This document shows positions 15,377 to 24,324 of a stretch of DNA of 64,000 bases, piece by piece (the first letter of the stretch is position 1; every line of letters starts with the position of its first letter). The stretch covers positions 1 to 64,000 of the forward strand of contig CAZOYW010000013.1 of NCBI GenBank assembly GCA_964584165.1, in the 5' to 3' direction. Origin of the DNA: CAZKCI01 sp964584165 (GTDB lineage Bacteria > Auribacterota > Erginobacteria > Erginobacterales > CAZKCI01). A program made the translations under genes and the position numbers. The notes beneath the pieces are model-generated. The model saw only the letters and a list, made by a program, of their open reading frames with translations. It did not search any database and had not been told where the DNA came from.

Positions 15377-16301
15377 ACTTGTTCACCTGGTAGGTGACGT
15401 CGCCCTTCTCGAAGAAGGCGATGATCTGCTTGGCCGCCGCGACCCCGGCGTTGAAGTTCGCCTCCGAGGTCTGGGCTCCCATCTTCTTGGGGGTGAAGAA
15501 GCAGCGGTTCCCGTCGCAGGCGACCATCTCCTTCTGGTTCGCGGGCGTGATGTCGGAGGCGTACTTGATGTCCGGCCGCTCGGCGTAGATCTTGAGGAGG
15601 CCGGCCTCGTCGACCACCTCGGCTCGGGCGGTGTTGATCAGGGCGGCGTTCTTCTTCATCCGCTTCATGAGATCGTAGGTGATCGAGCGCTCGGTCTCCT
15701 TGACAAGGGGGACGTGGAGGGAGACGTAGTCGGACTTCTCGAAGATCGCCGGGAGGGGCGCCGCCTCCGCTCCCGCCTCCTTCATCTTCGCCGCCGGGAC
15801 GAAGGGGTCGCAGGCGAGGATCTTCATCCCGAAGCCCTTCCGGGCGATCTCGCCAACCCGCCGGGCGACGGCGCCGAAGCCGTCGAGGCCCAGCGTCTTC
15901 CCCGAGATCTCGGTCCCGGACTTGCCGCTGTACTTGCCCCGGGCCATCATGATCATCATCCCGATCGCGAGCTCGGCCACGGCGTTGGCGTTTTGCCCCG
16001 GGGTGTTCATGACCACGATCTGCTTCGCCTTGGCCGCGACGCAGTCGACGTTGTCGTAGCCGGCGCCCGCCCGGACCACGATCTTGAGGTTCTTCCCCGC
16101 GGCCAGGACGGCGTCCGTCACCTTGTCGGAGCGGACGATCAGGGCGTCGGCGTCGGCGACGGCCGCGAGGAGGTCGGCCGGGTTGGTGTAGCTCTCCAGG
16201 AGCTTCGCCTCGTAGCCGGCGGCGGAGAGGGTTTTGGCCACGGCGTCGCGGGCGGCCGGGGCGAAGGGCTTCTCGGTGGCGATTAGAACTTTCTTGCCCA
16301 T
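15375..16301 (-). CDS. serA: D-3-phosphoglycerate dehydrogenase, short form with lysine in the active site
   Basis: The enzyme oxidises 3-phosphoglycerate to phosphohydroxypyruvate, the first step of serine synthesis. The 308-residue protein has no C-terminal ACT or ASB domain. It has a Rossmann segment GKTLGLDGFGAVARRVGEIA, RAGAGYDNVD and ALINTARAEVVDE. The usual TPH catalytic histidine is replaced by FTPKKMGAQTSEAN, with lysines at 272/273. This is the arrangement known from Bacteroides- and Entamoeba-type enzymes, where lysine takes the place of histidine. AAGGAGGTTCCC precedes the ATG. It follows serC on the minus strand. Confidence 0.9.
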   Translation of the reverse strand: MGKKVLIATEKPFAPAARDAVAKTLSAAGYEAKLLESYTNPADLLAAVADADALIVRSDKVTDAVLAAGKNLKIVVRAGAGYDNVDCVAAKAKQIVVMNTPGQNANAVAELAIGMMIMMARGKYSGKSGTEISGKTLGLDGFGAVARRVGEIARKGFGMKILACDPFVPAAKMKEAGAEAAPLPAIFEKSDYVSLHVPLVKETERSITYDLMKRMKKNAALINTARAEVVDEAGLLKIYAERPDIKYASDITPANQKEMVACDGNRCFFTPKKMGAQTSEANFNAGVAAAKQIIAFFEKGDVTYQVNK

Positions 16302-16406
16302 GGGAACCTCCTTGCGGGGAAAGTGATCAGTAATCAGTGATCAGTTATCAGTTTCGGCTATCCGCAAAAATCCGCGTCAACCGCGGTTTCTCCTTGCCGG
16401 GGAGTT

Positions 16407-17489
16407 TTAGGAGTTGGCGGACTCGAACTTCTTCATGAAGGCGACCAGGTCCTTGACCCCGGTGAGCGGGAAGGCGTTGTAGATCGAGGCGCGGCAGCCT
16501 CCGACCGAGCGGTGGCCCTTCAGCCCGACGAAGCCGGCCTTCTTGCTCTCCTCCAAGAACTTCGCCTCCAGCTCCTCGGTCTTCAGGCGGAAGGTGACGT
16601 TCATCGTCGAGCGATCGGCCCGGGCCGCCGTCCCCCGGTAGAAGCCGGTGGCGTCGATGACCTCGTAGAGGAGGCGCGCCTTCTCGTTGTTGATCGCCTC
16701 GATCCCCTTCAGCCCCCCCTGCTTCTTGAGCCACTTCAGGACCAGCCCCAGGATGTAGATGGCGAAGACCGGAGGCGTGTTGTAGAGGGAATCTTTCTCG
16801 ACCTGGGTCTTGTAGTTGAGCACGGTGACGATGTTGTCCGGGCATTTCGAGAGGAGGTCCTCCCGGATGATCACCAGCGTCACGCCGGCCGGCCCCAAGT
16901 TCTTCTGGGCTCCGGCGTAGATCAGGGCGAAGCGCTTGGGGTCGATCACGCGGCTCCCGATCTCGGAGGACATGTCGGCGAAGAGCGGCACCGCTCCGGT
17001 GTCGGGGAAGGCGTTCCAGCGCGTCCCGGAGATCGTCTCGTTGGTGGTGATGTGGACGTACTTCGCCGAAGGCGAGAGCTTGAGCGAGGGGAGGGCGGGG
17101 ATGTAGGAGAAGTTCTTGTCCTCGGCGGAGCCGGCGACGTTGACGGTCCCGAAGCGCTTGGCTTCCTTGATCGCCTTCTTCGCCCACTCGCCGGTGTTGA
17201 CGTAGTCGGCCGCTCCGCCGGCGAGGAAGTTCATCGGGATCATCCCGAACTGGAGGGAGGCCCCGCCCCCCAGGAAGATGGCCTTGTAGCCGGCCGGGAG
17301 GCCGAAGAGGTCCTTCAGGTCCTGCTGGGCTTCCAGGTTCACCGCCTCGTAGTCCTTGGAGCGGTGGCTGATCTCGAGGATGGAAAGGCCTTTCCCGCGG
17401 AAGCTCAGCAATTCCTTTTGGGCCTGTTCCATGACCTCGAGGGGCAGGATCGCCGGGCCGGGGTTCAGGTTATAGGGGCGTTCGGGCAT
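16407..17489 (-). CDS. serC: Phosphoserine aminotransferase
   Basis: The enzyme transfers the amino group from glutamate to phosphohydroxypyruvate, giving O-phosphoserine; it depends on pyridoxal phosphate. The 360-residue length is typical. Visible marks are NLNPGPAILPLEVM at the start, GLSILEISHRSKDYE, FLGGGASLQFGMIPMNFL, and the PLP lysine in IYAGAQKNLGPAG. The C-terminus has GLKGHRSVGGCRASIYNA. AAAAGGAGGTAAAGCC gives a strong SD before the ATG. The gene lies between DUF1015 (29 bp upstream) and serA (105 bp downstream), clearly one operon. Confidence 0.95.
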   Translation of the reverse strand: MPERPYNLNPGPAILPLEVMEQAQKELLSFRGKGLSILEISHRSKDYEAVNLEAQQDLKDLFGLPAGYKAIFLGGGASLQFGMIPMNFLAGGAADYVNTGEWAKKAIKEAKRFGTVNVAGSAEDKNFSYIPALPSLKLSPSAKYVHITTNETISGTRWNAFPDTGAVPLFADMSSEIGSRVIDPKRFALIYAGAQKNLGPAGVTLVIIREDLLSKCPDNIVTVLNYKTQVEKDSLYNTPPVFAIYILGLVLKWLKKQGGLKGIEAINNEKARLLYEVIDATGFYRGTAARADRSTMNVTFRLKTEELEAKFLEESKKAGFVGLKGHRSVGGCRASIYNAFPLTGVKDLVAFMKKFESANS

Positions 17490-17518
17490 GGCTTTACCTC
17501 CTTTTCGCCAGGTGTTCG

Positions 17519-18841
<1,323 letters not shown>

Positions 18842-18896
18842 GATAACCTCGCGTTCGGTATTTTGCCGGTTGCCCGGGCGATGCGCATTGCCGACG

Positions 18897-19012
18897 GATA
18901 AGGCAAGGGTAAGGTTAACGGTTTGGTCGATGGGTGAGGGTTAGGTGTAGCCTGGCCAGCCCCGCCGCGCCTAACCCTACCCCACTTACCAGACCATTAA
19001 CCTTGCCCTGAC
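18897..19012. repeat. Inverted word array of the GTCGATGGGT family
   Basis: AAGGTTAACGGTTTGGTCGATGGGTGAGGG (quoted only by its words GGTTAACGG and GTCGATGGGT) is matched on the right by CCCACTTACCAGACC and ATTAACCTTGCC. Related arrays are at 45420-45592 and 48366-48488. It lies between the start of the DUF1015 gene and the stop of the secretin-like gene. Confidence 0.75.
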
Positions 19013-19885
19013 CTATTCCCTCAGTATCTTCCGGTGCTCTTCCAGGATGTAGGGGGTGAGGAAGACGATCACGCCCTGGCCGTCGCGGATGTCTTCGAAG
19101 AAGGCGGTCTGCCCGCTCTCGACCAAGCCCCGCGTGTTCAGGCGGTAGAGGCGCCAGGCCTTCGCCTTCGGGTTCCCGCCGACGTCGACCGTCGGCGCGC
19201 CGGGATACTGGGAGGGCTCGCCGTAGAAGAATACCGCCACTTCGGAGTCGAGGTGGAAGGCGATCTGGTTGTTCTCCAGGACCTCGGGCCGGACGGTGCA
19301 GCGCGAGCCTTCCCAGGACTCGAGGTCGGACAATCCGGCCGTCTTCGGCCCGGCGCCGGACGAGACTTCGGGGATCGAGGAGATCGAAGACTGCTCGCCG
19401 CTCTGGGTGATCCACTTGCGCATGAAGAAGACCCGGGCGTCGCCCTGGGTGCGCAAAAAGTCCATCAGCGGCTTGAACTGGTCGAGGCGCAGGGTCCCGA
19501 AATGGATGTCCTCGGGGACCGTCTTGAGATCCCGGGTGTCCTCCCAGATCGGGGGAAAGCGGAACTGGTCGACCCGGGTCTGCTCCACGTTCTCGAAGTC
19601 GACGTTCTTCTGCTTCTCCGGCGGGACGCTTTTGGTCATCGGCTTGAAATCGAGGCGGTAGCGGGCCCGGTCGGAGAGGGGGAAGGCGCCGGTGGTGGAC
19701 TCCTGCCCCTTCAGGTAGATCTTGAAGAGGTCCCACTGGATGCCGTCGGCGAAATCGGGCTTCAGGTTGATGGTGACGATCCGCTGTTCGAAGAGCAGGG
19801 GGACGGGCTTGGCCTCCGCCGCGAAGAGCAGGGCGGGGGCGAGCAACCCGGCGGCGATCGCCGCGATGACCGTGGTCCTTTTCAT
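19013..19885 (-). CDS. Exported secretin-like protein, much shortened
   Basis: A 290-residue protein with a signal peptide (TTVIAAIAAGLLAPALLFAAEA). The C-terminus (VESGQTAFFEDIRDGQGVIV.FLTPYIL) has the look of the end of a type II/III secretion or pilus secretin. The middle part, DQFKPLMDFLRTQGDARVFF, resembles the secretin-domain entry, and the N-terminus, ITINLKPDFADGIQWDLF, an N0/TonB-like domain. At under half the usual secretin length, and without N1-N3 repeats or the lipoprotein dock, it is unlikely to form a normal channel. AAGGAGGA lies before the ATG. No other secretion genes are nearby. Confidence 0.5.
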   Translation of the reverse strand: MKRTTVIAAIAAGLLAPALLFAAEAKPVPLLFEQRIVTINLKPDFADGIQWDLFKIYLKGQESTTGAFPLSDRARYRLDFKPMTKSVPPEKQKNVDFENVEQTRVDQFRFPPIWEDTRDLKTVPEDIHFGTLRLDQFKPLMDFLRTQGDARVFFMRKWITQSGEQSSISSIPEVSSGAGPKTAGLSDLESWEGSRCTVRPEVLENNQIAFHLDSEVAVFFYGEPSQYPGAPTVDVGGNPKAKAWRLYRLNTRGLVESGQTAFFEDIRDGQGVIVFLTPYILEEHRKILRE

Positions 19886-19957
19886 GCTTCCTCCTTGTCA
19901 AGCGTTGACCGGACGGATAAGTTAATCATAAAACAGCCGCCCGGCGGCCGACAACTA

Positions 19958-19992
19958 TTTTTCATCCGATCCGGGGCGGATCGGATGAAAAA
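19958..19992. other. 15-bp perfect hairpin next to a start codon
   Basis: TTTTTCATCCGATCC (19958-19972) and GGATCGGATGAAAAA (19978-19992) pair perfectly around GGGGC. The hairpin ends 3 bp before ATG 19996. Because of the A and T tracts it could be a bidirectional terminator, or it could block initiation at 19996, in which case ATG 20026 (MASRDRKG) would be the better start. Confidence 0.6.
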
Positions 19993-19995
19993 CGC

Positions 19996-20751
19996 ATGGA
20001 TCAAAAGTTTATGGCTTCCAGAGATCGGAAGGGAGAAGGAGCTTCGCCGATCGTCCTCACCCTCGCCCTGGTCATCCTCGCCGGCTGCGCCTCGGCCCCT
20101 TGCGCCCGGGAGATTTTCGAAGCGTCCTCCCCCGATCTCTCCCCCCCCCAGCGGCAGGATCTCCTGGAGACGCTGGAAGTCGTATCTCTCGTCGAGGATT
20201 ACCTCTCCGCCCTGGAAGCGCGGGACCCGGAACGGCTCGCCCCCCTTCTCTCGGAGGGGTTCTACTACGGCGAGCACGACCGGGACTGGTTGCTCGAGAA
20301 GACCGCCCGCGAGCTCTTCCGTCCCTATGCCGCCCTCCGGGCGTCCGCCTCCGGTCTCCGCCTGACCGTGGTGAGAAACGAAGCCCTGCCCTGGCTCCGG
20401 CAGGAGGCCTTCGACCGCCTGGACGGCCCCTGGGGGGATCGGACGTTCGGACGGCCCTATCGCGTCTCCGTCCGCTCCCCCGCGCCCTTTTCCGTTCTGA
20501 TCCCGTCCTCTCCGCCCCCCGCCGCCTCTCCCTCGTCCGGCGAACGGTCCGCCCCCGCTCGTCCCGCCCCGGTCGCCGTGGCGGTGGAGTTCGTGGAGGA
20601 CCCGGCGGTGGCGGCGCCGATGGGCGAGGCGTCCTTCCGCCTCTCCCTGTCGGGCCGGCGGGAGGGGGGAGGGGAGGTGGCGGTGGAGGCGAAGACGGTC
20701 CTCCTCCTCCAGAAGGAGGAGGGGGAGTGGAGGATAGTATCCGTAGAATGA
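19996..20751 (+). CDS. Lipoprotein of unknown function
   Basis: A protein of about 251 residues with a hydrophobic stretch and lipobox PIVLTLALVILAGC, followed by a small alpha/beta region: VVSLVEDYLSALEARDPERLAPLLSEGF and a C-terminal TVLLLQKEEGEWRIVSVE. Both elements are common in NTF2/SnoaL-like folds; the longer one is quoted only to its key part EDYLSALEARD. The middle (about residues 155-190) is proline- and alanine-rich and probably unstructured. I recognise no enzyme motif. The start is uncertain because of the hairpin just before it; an in-frame ATG follows within 10 codons. It is probably an outer- or inner-membrane lipoprotein. Confidence 0.6.
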   Translation: MDQKFMASRDRKGEGASPIVLTLALVILAGCASAPCAREIFEASSPDLSPPQRQDLLETLEVVSLVEDYLSALEARDPERLAPLLSEGFYYGEHDRDWLLEKTARELFRPYAALRASASGLRLTVVRNEALPWLRQEAFDRLDGPWGDRTFGRPYRVSVRSPAPFSVLIPSSPPPAASPSSGERSAPARPAPVAVAVEFVEDPAVAAPMGEASFRLSLSGRREGGGEVAVEAKTVLLLQKEEGEWRIVSVE

Positions 20752-20756
20752 AGCAA

Positions 20757-20826
20757 GGGTTCAGAGGTTCACGGTTCAACGGTTCGCGGATCCAACCGTT
20801 GAACCCTTGAACCGTGAACCCGGAAC
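20757..20826. repeat. Inverted GGTTCAACGG word array
   Basis: GTTCAACGGTT (20774-20784) pairs exactly with AACCGTTGAAC (20794-20804). Further copies of GGTTCACGG and CCGTGAACC flank the core. It lies between the lipoprotein gene and ade. Confidence 0.8.
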
Positions 20827-20908
20827 CTTTTCCAGAGAACCTATTTCCGCCTTTTCATAGCGCCAGTATTTTACTAAACTCGTATGTCTAATTGGTGAGG
20901 TTACACCC

Positions 20909-22624
20909 ATGCTTCCCTGCGATCGAGTGATGGCCATCATCCGGGGCGACGCCCTTCCCGAGCTGGTCCTGAAGGGAGGGGACGTGGTCAACGTCTTCTC
21001 CGGCGAGATCTACCGCGCCGACGTGGCGATCGACTCCGGGCGGGTGATCGCCCTGGGCGAGTTCAAGGGCCAGTCCGAGGCCGACGCCTCCGGCCGGGTG
21101 GTCAGCCCCGGTTTCTTCGACTCCCACGTTCACATCGAGTCCTCGATGGTCACCATCCCCGAGTACGCCCGGGCCGTGGTCCCGCGGGGCACAACCACCG
21201 TGGTCATCGACCCCCACGAGATCGCCAACGTCATGGGCCTGGACGGGATCAAGTACATGCTCAAGACGAGCAAGTACCAGTTTCTGAACGTCTTCGTCAT
21301 GCTCTCCTCCTGCGTCCCGGCGAGCAACCTGGAGACCTCGGGCTCGGAGCTCCGCGCCGTCGATCTCTTCCCCTACATCGGACAGGAATGGATCCTGGGA
21401 TTGGGGGAGATGATGAACTTCCCCGGTGTCCTCGCCTGCGACCCGGAGGTGATGGACAAGCTCAAGCTCTTCCAGGGGCAGGTGATCGACGGCCACGCCC
21501 CCGGCCTCACCGGCCGGGCCCTCAACGGCTACGCGGCGATGGGGATCCATTCCGACCATGAGTGCACCACCGCCGAAGAGGCGCGGGAGAAGATCCGGCT
21601 CGGGATGGCGATCATGATCCGCGAGGGGGGCACGGCCAAGAACCTCCTCGAGCTCCTCCCCGCGGTCACCCCCGCCACCCTCTCCCGCTGCCTCCTCTGC
21701 TCCGACGACCGCAATCCGGCGGTCCTCCTCAAGGAGGGGCACATCGACTTCATGATCGCCAAGGCGATCCGGGCCGGCCTCGACCCGGTTTCCGCGATCC
21801 GGATGGCGACGATCAACCCCGCCCAGTATTTCCACCTGAGGGACCGGGGGGCGGTCGCCCCCGGCTACATCGCCGACCTCGCCGTGCTGGACAACCTGAA
21901 GGACTGCCGGGTCCTCGAGGTCTACAAGAACGGCCTCCTGGTCGCCCGGGATGGGCGGATGACCCGGGAGCCGCCCGACGCCGGGCGCCGGGACGTCCTC
22001 CGGGGGTCGATCAACATCCAGTGGCTGAAGGAGGAGTATTTCCGGATCCCGGCCCGCGGCCGCCACGTCCGGGTCATGAAGCTGATCCCGGACCAGATCA
22101 TCACCGAGGAGCTGATCGTGGAGCCGACGGTGCGGGAGGGGATGGTGGTCGCCGACCCGGAGCGGGACATCCTCAAGCTCGCCGTGGTCGAGCGCCATCT
22201 CGCCTCGTCCAACCTCGGGCGCGGCCTGGTCTCCGGCTTCGGCCTGAAGCGGGGGGCGATCGCCTCCTCGGTCGCCCATGACTCCCACAACATCATCGTG
22301 GTCGGGACCAACGACGCCGACATGCTGGAGGCGGCGGTGAAGATCCGCAAGATCCAGGGCGGCTTCACGGTGGTGGTGGACGGCAAGCTGGTCGGCCAGC
22401 TCCCGCTCCCCATCGCCGGCCTGATGAGCGACCAGCCGCTGGAAAAGGTGCGCGAGGAGCTCGACCGGATCACCGCCTTGGCCCACGAGCTGGGGGCGCT
22501 CCCCCGTGAGCCCTTCATGGCCCTTTCCTTCCTCGCCCTCCCGGTCATCCCCCGGCTCAAGCTCACCGACCGGGGACTGGTGGACGTGGGGCAGTTCAAG
22601 CTGGTGGACATCTTCGTCGACTAA
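20909..22624 (+). CDS. ade: Adenine deaminase
   Basis: The enzyme deaminates adenine to hypoxanthine for purine salvage. The 571-residue protein matches the bacterial/archaeal AdeC length. It begins with the amidohydrolase beta-domain (ELVLKGGDVVNVFSGEIYRADV) and the metal motif FDSHVHIESSM near residue 75. GTTTVVIDPHEIANVMG and IDGHAPGLTG follow. The C-terminal domain includes RGLVSGFGLKRGAIASSVAHDSHN, here given for its HDSHN motif. The family uses Mn or Fe. GTGAGG near 20895 is the best SD candidate. It stands alone between repeats. Confidence 0.94.
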   Translation: MLPCDRVMAIIRGDALPELVLKGGDVVNVFSGEIYRADVAIDSGRVIALGEFKGQSEADASGRVVSPGFFDSHVHIESSMVTIPEYARAVVPRGTTTVVIDPHEIANVMGLDGIKYMLKTSKYQFLNVFVMLSSCVPASNLETSGSELRAVDLFPYIGQEWILGLGEMMNFPGVLACDPEVMDKLKLFQGQVIDGHAPGLTGRALNGYAAMGIHSDHECTTAEEAREKIRLGMAIMIREGGTAKNLLELLPAVTPATLSRCLLCSDDRNPAVLLKEGHIDFMIAKAIRAGLDPVSAIRMATINPAQYFHLRDRGAVAPGYIADLAVLDNLKDCRVLEVYKNGLLVARDGRMTREPPDAGRRDVLRGSINIQWLKEEYFRIPARGRHVRVMKLIPDQIITEELIVEPTVREGMVVADPERDILKLAVVERHLASSNLGRGLVSGFGLKRGAIASSVAHDSHNIIVVGTNDADMLEAAVKIRKIQGGFTVVVDGKLVGQLPLPIAGLMSDQPLEKVREELDRITALAHELGALPREPFMALSFLALPVIPRLKLTDRGLVDVGQFKLVDIFVD

Positions 22625-22628
22625 CTGC

Positions 22629-22766
22629 AACAGATTGCCACAAAGGCGCCAAGGCACGAAGGAACACGAAAGAATATTTTTAAGCGCGCGCTGCCTGCAT
22701 CCGTCGGTACGATAGCCAGATCCTTGGTGTTTCTTCGTGTCTTGGTGTCTTGGTGGCGAAATTGGC
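22629..22766. repeat. Inverted CACGAAG / CTTGGTGTC word array
   Basis: The left part (GCCACAAAGGCGCCAAGGC, ACGAAGGAACACGAAAG) and the right part (CTTGGTGTTTCTTCG, TGTCTTGGTGTCTTGGTGG) are imperfect reverse complements across about 50 bp. The right arm leads directly into the trpB2 leader. Confidence 0.8.
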
Positions 22767-22798
22767 CAGGGAGCCGGAAGGCTCCGGAGGAGAAGAGA

Positions 22799-24160
22799 AT
22801 GAAGAAATACAAGATCGTCCTCGGCGAGCGGGAGATCCCCCAGGCCTGGTACAACATCCAGCCCGACCTGCCCGCGCCCCTCTCGCCCCCCATCCACCCC
22901 GGGACGGGGAAGCCCGTCGGCCCGCAGGACCTCGCGCCGATCTTCCCGATGGAGCTGATCAAGCAGGAGGTCTCCCAGGAGAAATGGATCGAGATCCCCG
23001 ACGAGGTGATGCGGGTCTACAAGCTCTGGCGCCCCAGCCCCCTCCACCGGGCCTTCAACCTGGAGAAGGAACTCAAGACCCCGGCCCGGATCTACTTCAA
23101 GAACGAGTCGGTCTCTCCCGCCGGATCACACAAGCCCAACACCGCCGTCCCCCAGGCCTACTACAATAAGAAGGAGGGGGTGAAGCGGCTGGTGACCGAG
23201 ACCGGGGCCGGCCAGTGGGGGTCGGCGCTGGCCTTCGCCACCTGCCTCCTGGGCGGGATGGAGTGCACGGTCTACATGGTCAAGGTGTCCTACCAGCAGA
23301 AGCCCTACCGCAAGTCGATGATGCGGACCTGGAAGGCGACGGTGCACCCCTCGCCTTCCCCCCTCACCAACGCCGGCCGGCAGATGCTGGAGGCCGACCC
23401 GAACTGCCCGGGGTCGCTGGGGCTCGCCATCTCCGAGGCGGTGGAGGACGCGGCCACCCATGACGATGCCAAATACTCGCTGGGTTCGGTCCTGAACCAC
23501 GTCCTCCTCCACCAGACCGTGATCGGCTTGGAGCTCCAGAAGCAGCTCGATCTCGCCGGGGAGAAGCCGGACGTCATCACGGGTTGCGTGGGCGGGGGTT
23601 CCAACTTTGCCGGCTTGGTCTTCCCCTTCGTCCCCGAGAAGCTTAAAGGGGGTAAGGTCGAGCTGATCGGGGTGGAGCCCGCCTCCTGTCCCACGCTCAC
23701 CCGCGGGCCCTTCCGCTACGACTTCGGCGACGTGGCCAAGATGACGCCGCTGCTCAAGATGTACACCCTCGGCCACTCCTTCATCCCCCCCTCGATCCAC
23801 GCCGGCGGGCTGCGCTACCACGGCGCCGCGCCGCTCTTGAGCCTGCTCGTGAATAAGGAGGTCGTGAGCGCCCGCTCCTACTTCCAGAACGAGGTCTTCG
23901 AGGCCGCCGTCCTCTTCGCCCGGACCGAGGGGATCCTCCCCGCGCCGGAGACGGCCCACGCCATCAAGTGCGGGATCGAGGAGGCGAAGAAGTGCCGCGC
24001 CACCAAGGAGGAGAAGTGCATCGTGATCGGCTTCTCCGGCCACGGCCACTTCGACCTTGCCGCCTACGAGGCCTACCTCGACGACAAGCTCGAGGATTAC
24101 GCCTACCCCCAGCACATGATCGAAGACGCGCTCAAGGAAGTGCCGGCGATCCAGGAGTAG
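22799..24160 (+). CDS. trpB2: TrpB2-type tryptophan synthase beta-like enzyme
   Basis: A 453-residue PLP enzyme of the long TrpB2 branch, which makes tryptophan from indole without a TrpA partner. It has RPSPLHRAFNLEKEL, the PLP lysine in PAGSHKPNTAV, TETGAGQWGSALAFA, the phosphate loop GCVGGGSNFAGL, and the C-terminal EGILPAPETAHAI. TrpB2 of Sulfolobus has been shown to use O-phosphoserine. Here serA/serC, which make O-phosphoserine, lie 5 kb away. GGAGG (22786-22790) supports ATG 22799; an earlier in-frame start would read a repeat. No trp operon gene is nearby. It leads the iorAB/paaK locus. Confidence 0.92.
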   Translation: MKKYKIVLGEREIPQAWYNIQPDLPAPLSPPIHPGTGKPVGPQDLAPIFPMELIKQEVSQEKWIEIPDEVMRVYKLWRPSPLHRAFNLEKELKTPARIYFKNESVSPAGSHKPNTAVPQAYYNKKEGVKRLVTETGAGQWGSALAFATCLLGGMECTVYMVKVSYQQKPYRKSMMRTWKATVHPSPSPLTNAGRQMLEADPNCPGSLGLAISEAVEDAATHDDAKYSLGSVLNHVLLHQTVIGLELQKQLDLAGEKPDVITGCVGGGSNFAGLVFPFVPEKLKGGKVELIGVEPASCPTLTRGPFRYDFGDVAKMTPLLKMYTLGHSFIPPSIHAGGLRYHGAAPLLSLLVNKEVVSARSYFQNEVFEAAVLFARTEGILPAPETAHAIKCGIEEAKKCRATKEEKCIVIGFSGHGHFDLAAYEAYLDDKLEDYAYPQHMIEDALKEVPAIQE

Positions 24161-24177
24161 GGAAGGCAGATAAACCC

Positions 24178-24324
24178 CAGGTTCCATGATCAATGCTCAA
24201 GGGTTCAAGCGAAGCCTTGAGCCTGGAACCCTCGATCCTGGAACCCTTGAGCATTGAACCGTAACCCGAAAGACAGTGATCAGTGATCAGTTGTCAGTGA
24301 TCAGTGATCAGTGACCTGTAATCA
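24178..24324. repeat. Two word arrays: GGTTCAAG inverted pair and ATCAGTG direct array
   Basis: 24181-24264 is an inverted pair (GGTTCCATGATCAATGCTC left; GAGCATTGAACC right). It is followed at 24274-24327 by repeated TCAGTGATCAG. The last unit supplies the GTG start codon of iorA, and no Shine-Dalgarno sequence precedes it. Confidence 0.9.

Noticed and set aside
20888..23047. A 719-codon open frame on the minus strand opposite ade
   Set aside because: The same composition shadow. The plus strand encodes complete adenine deaminase.
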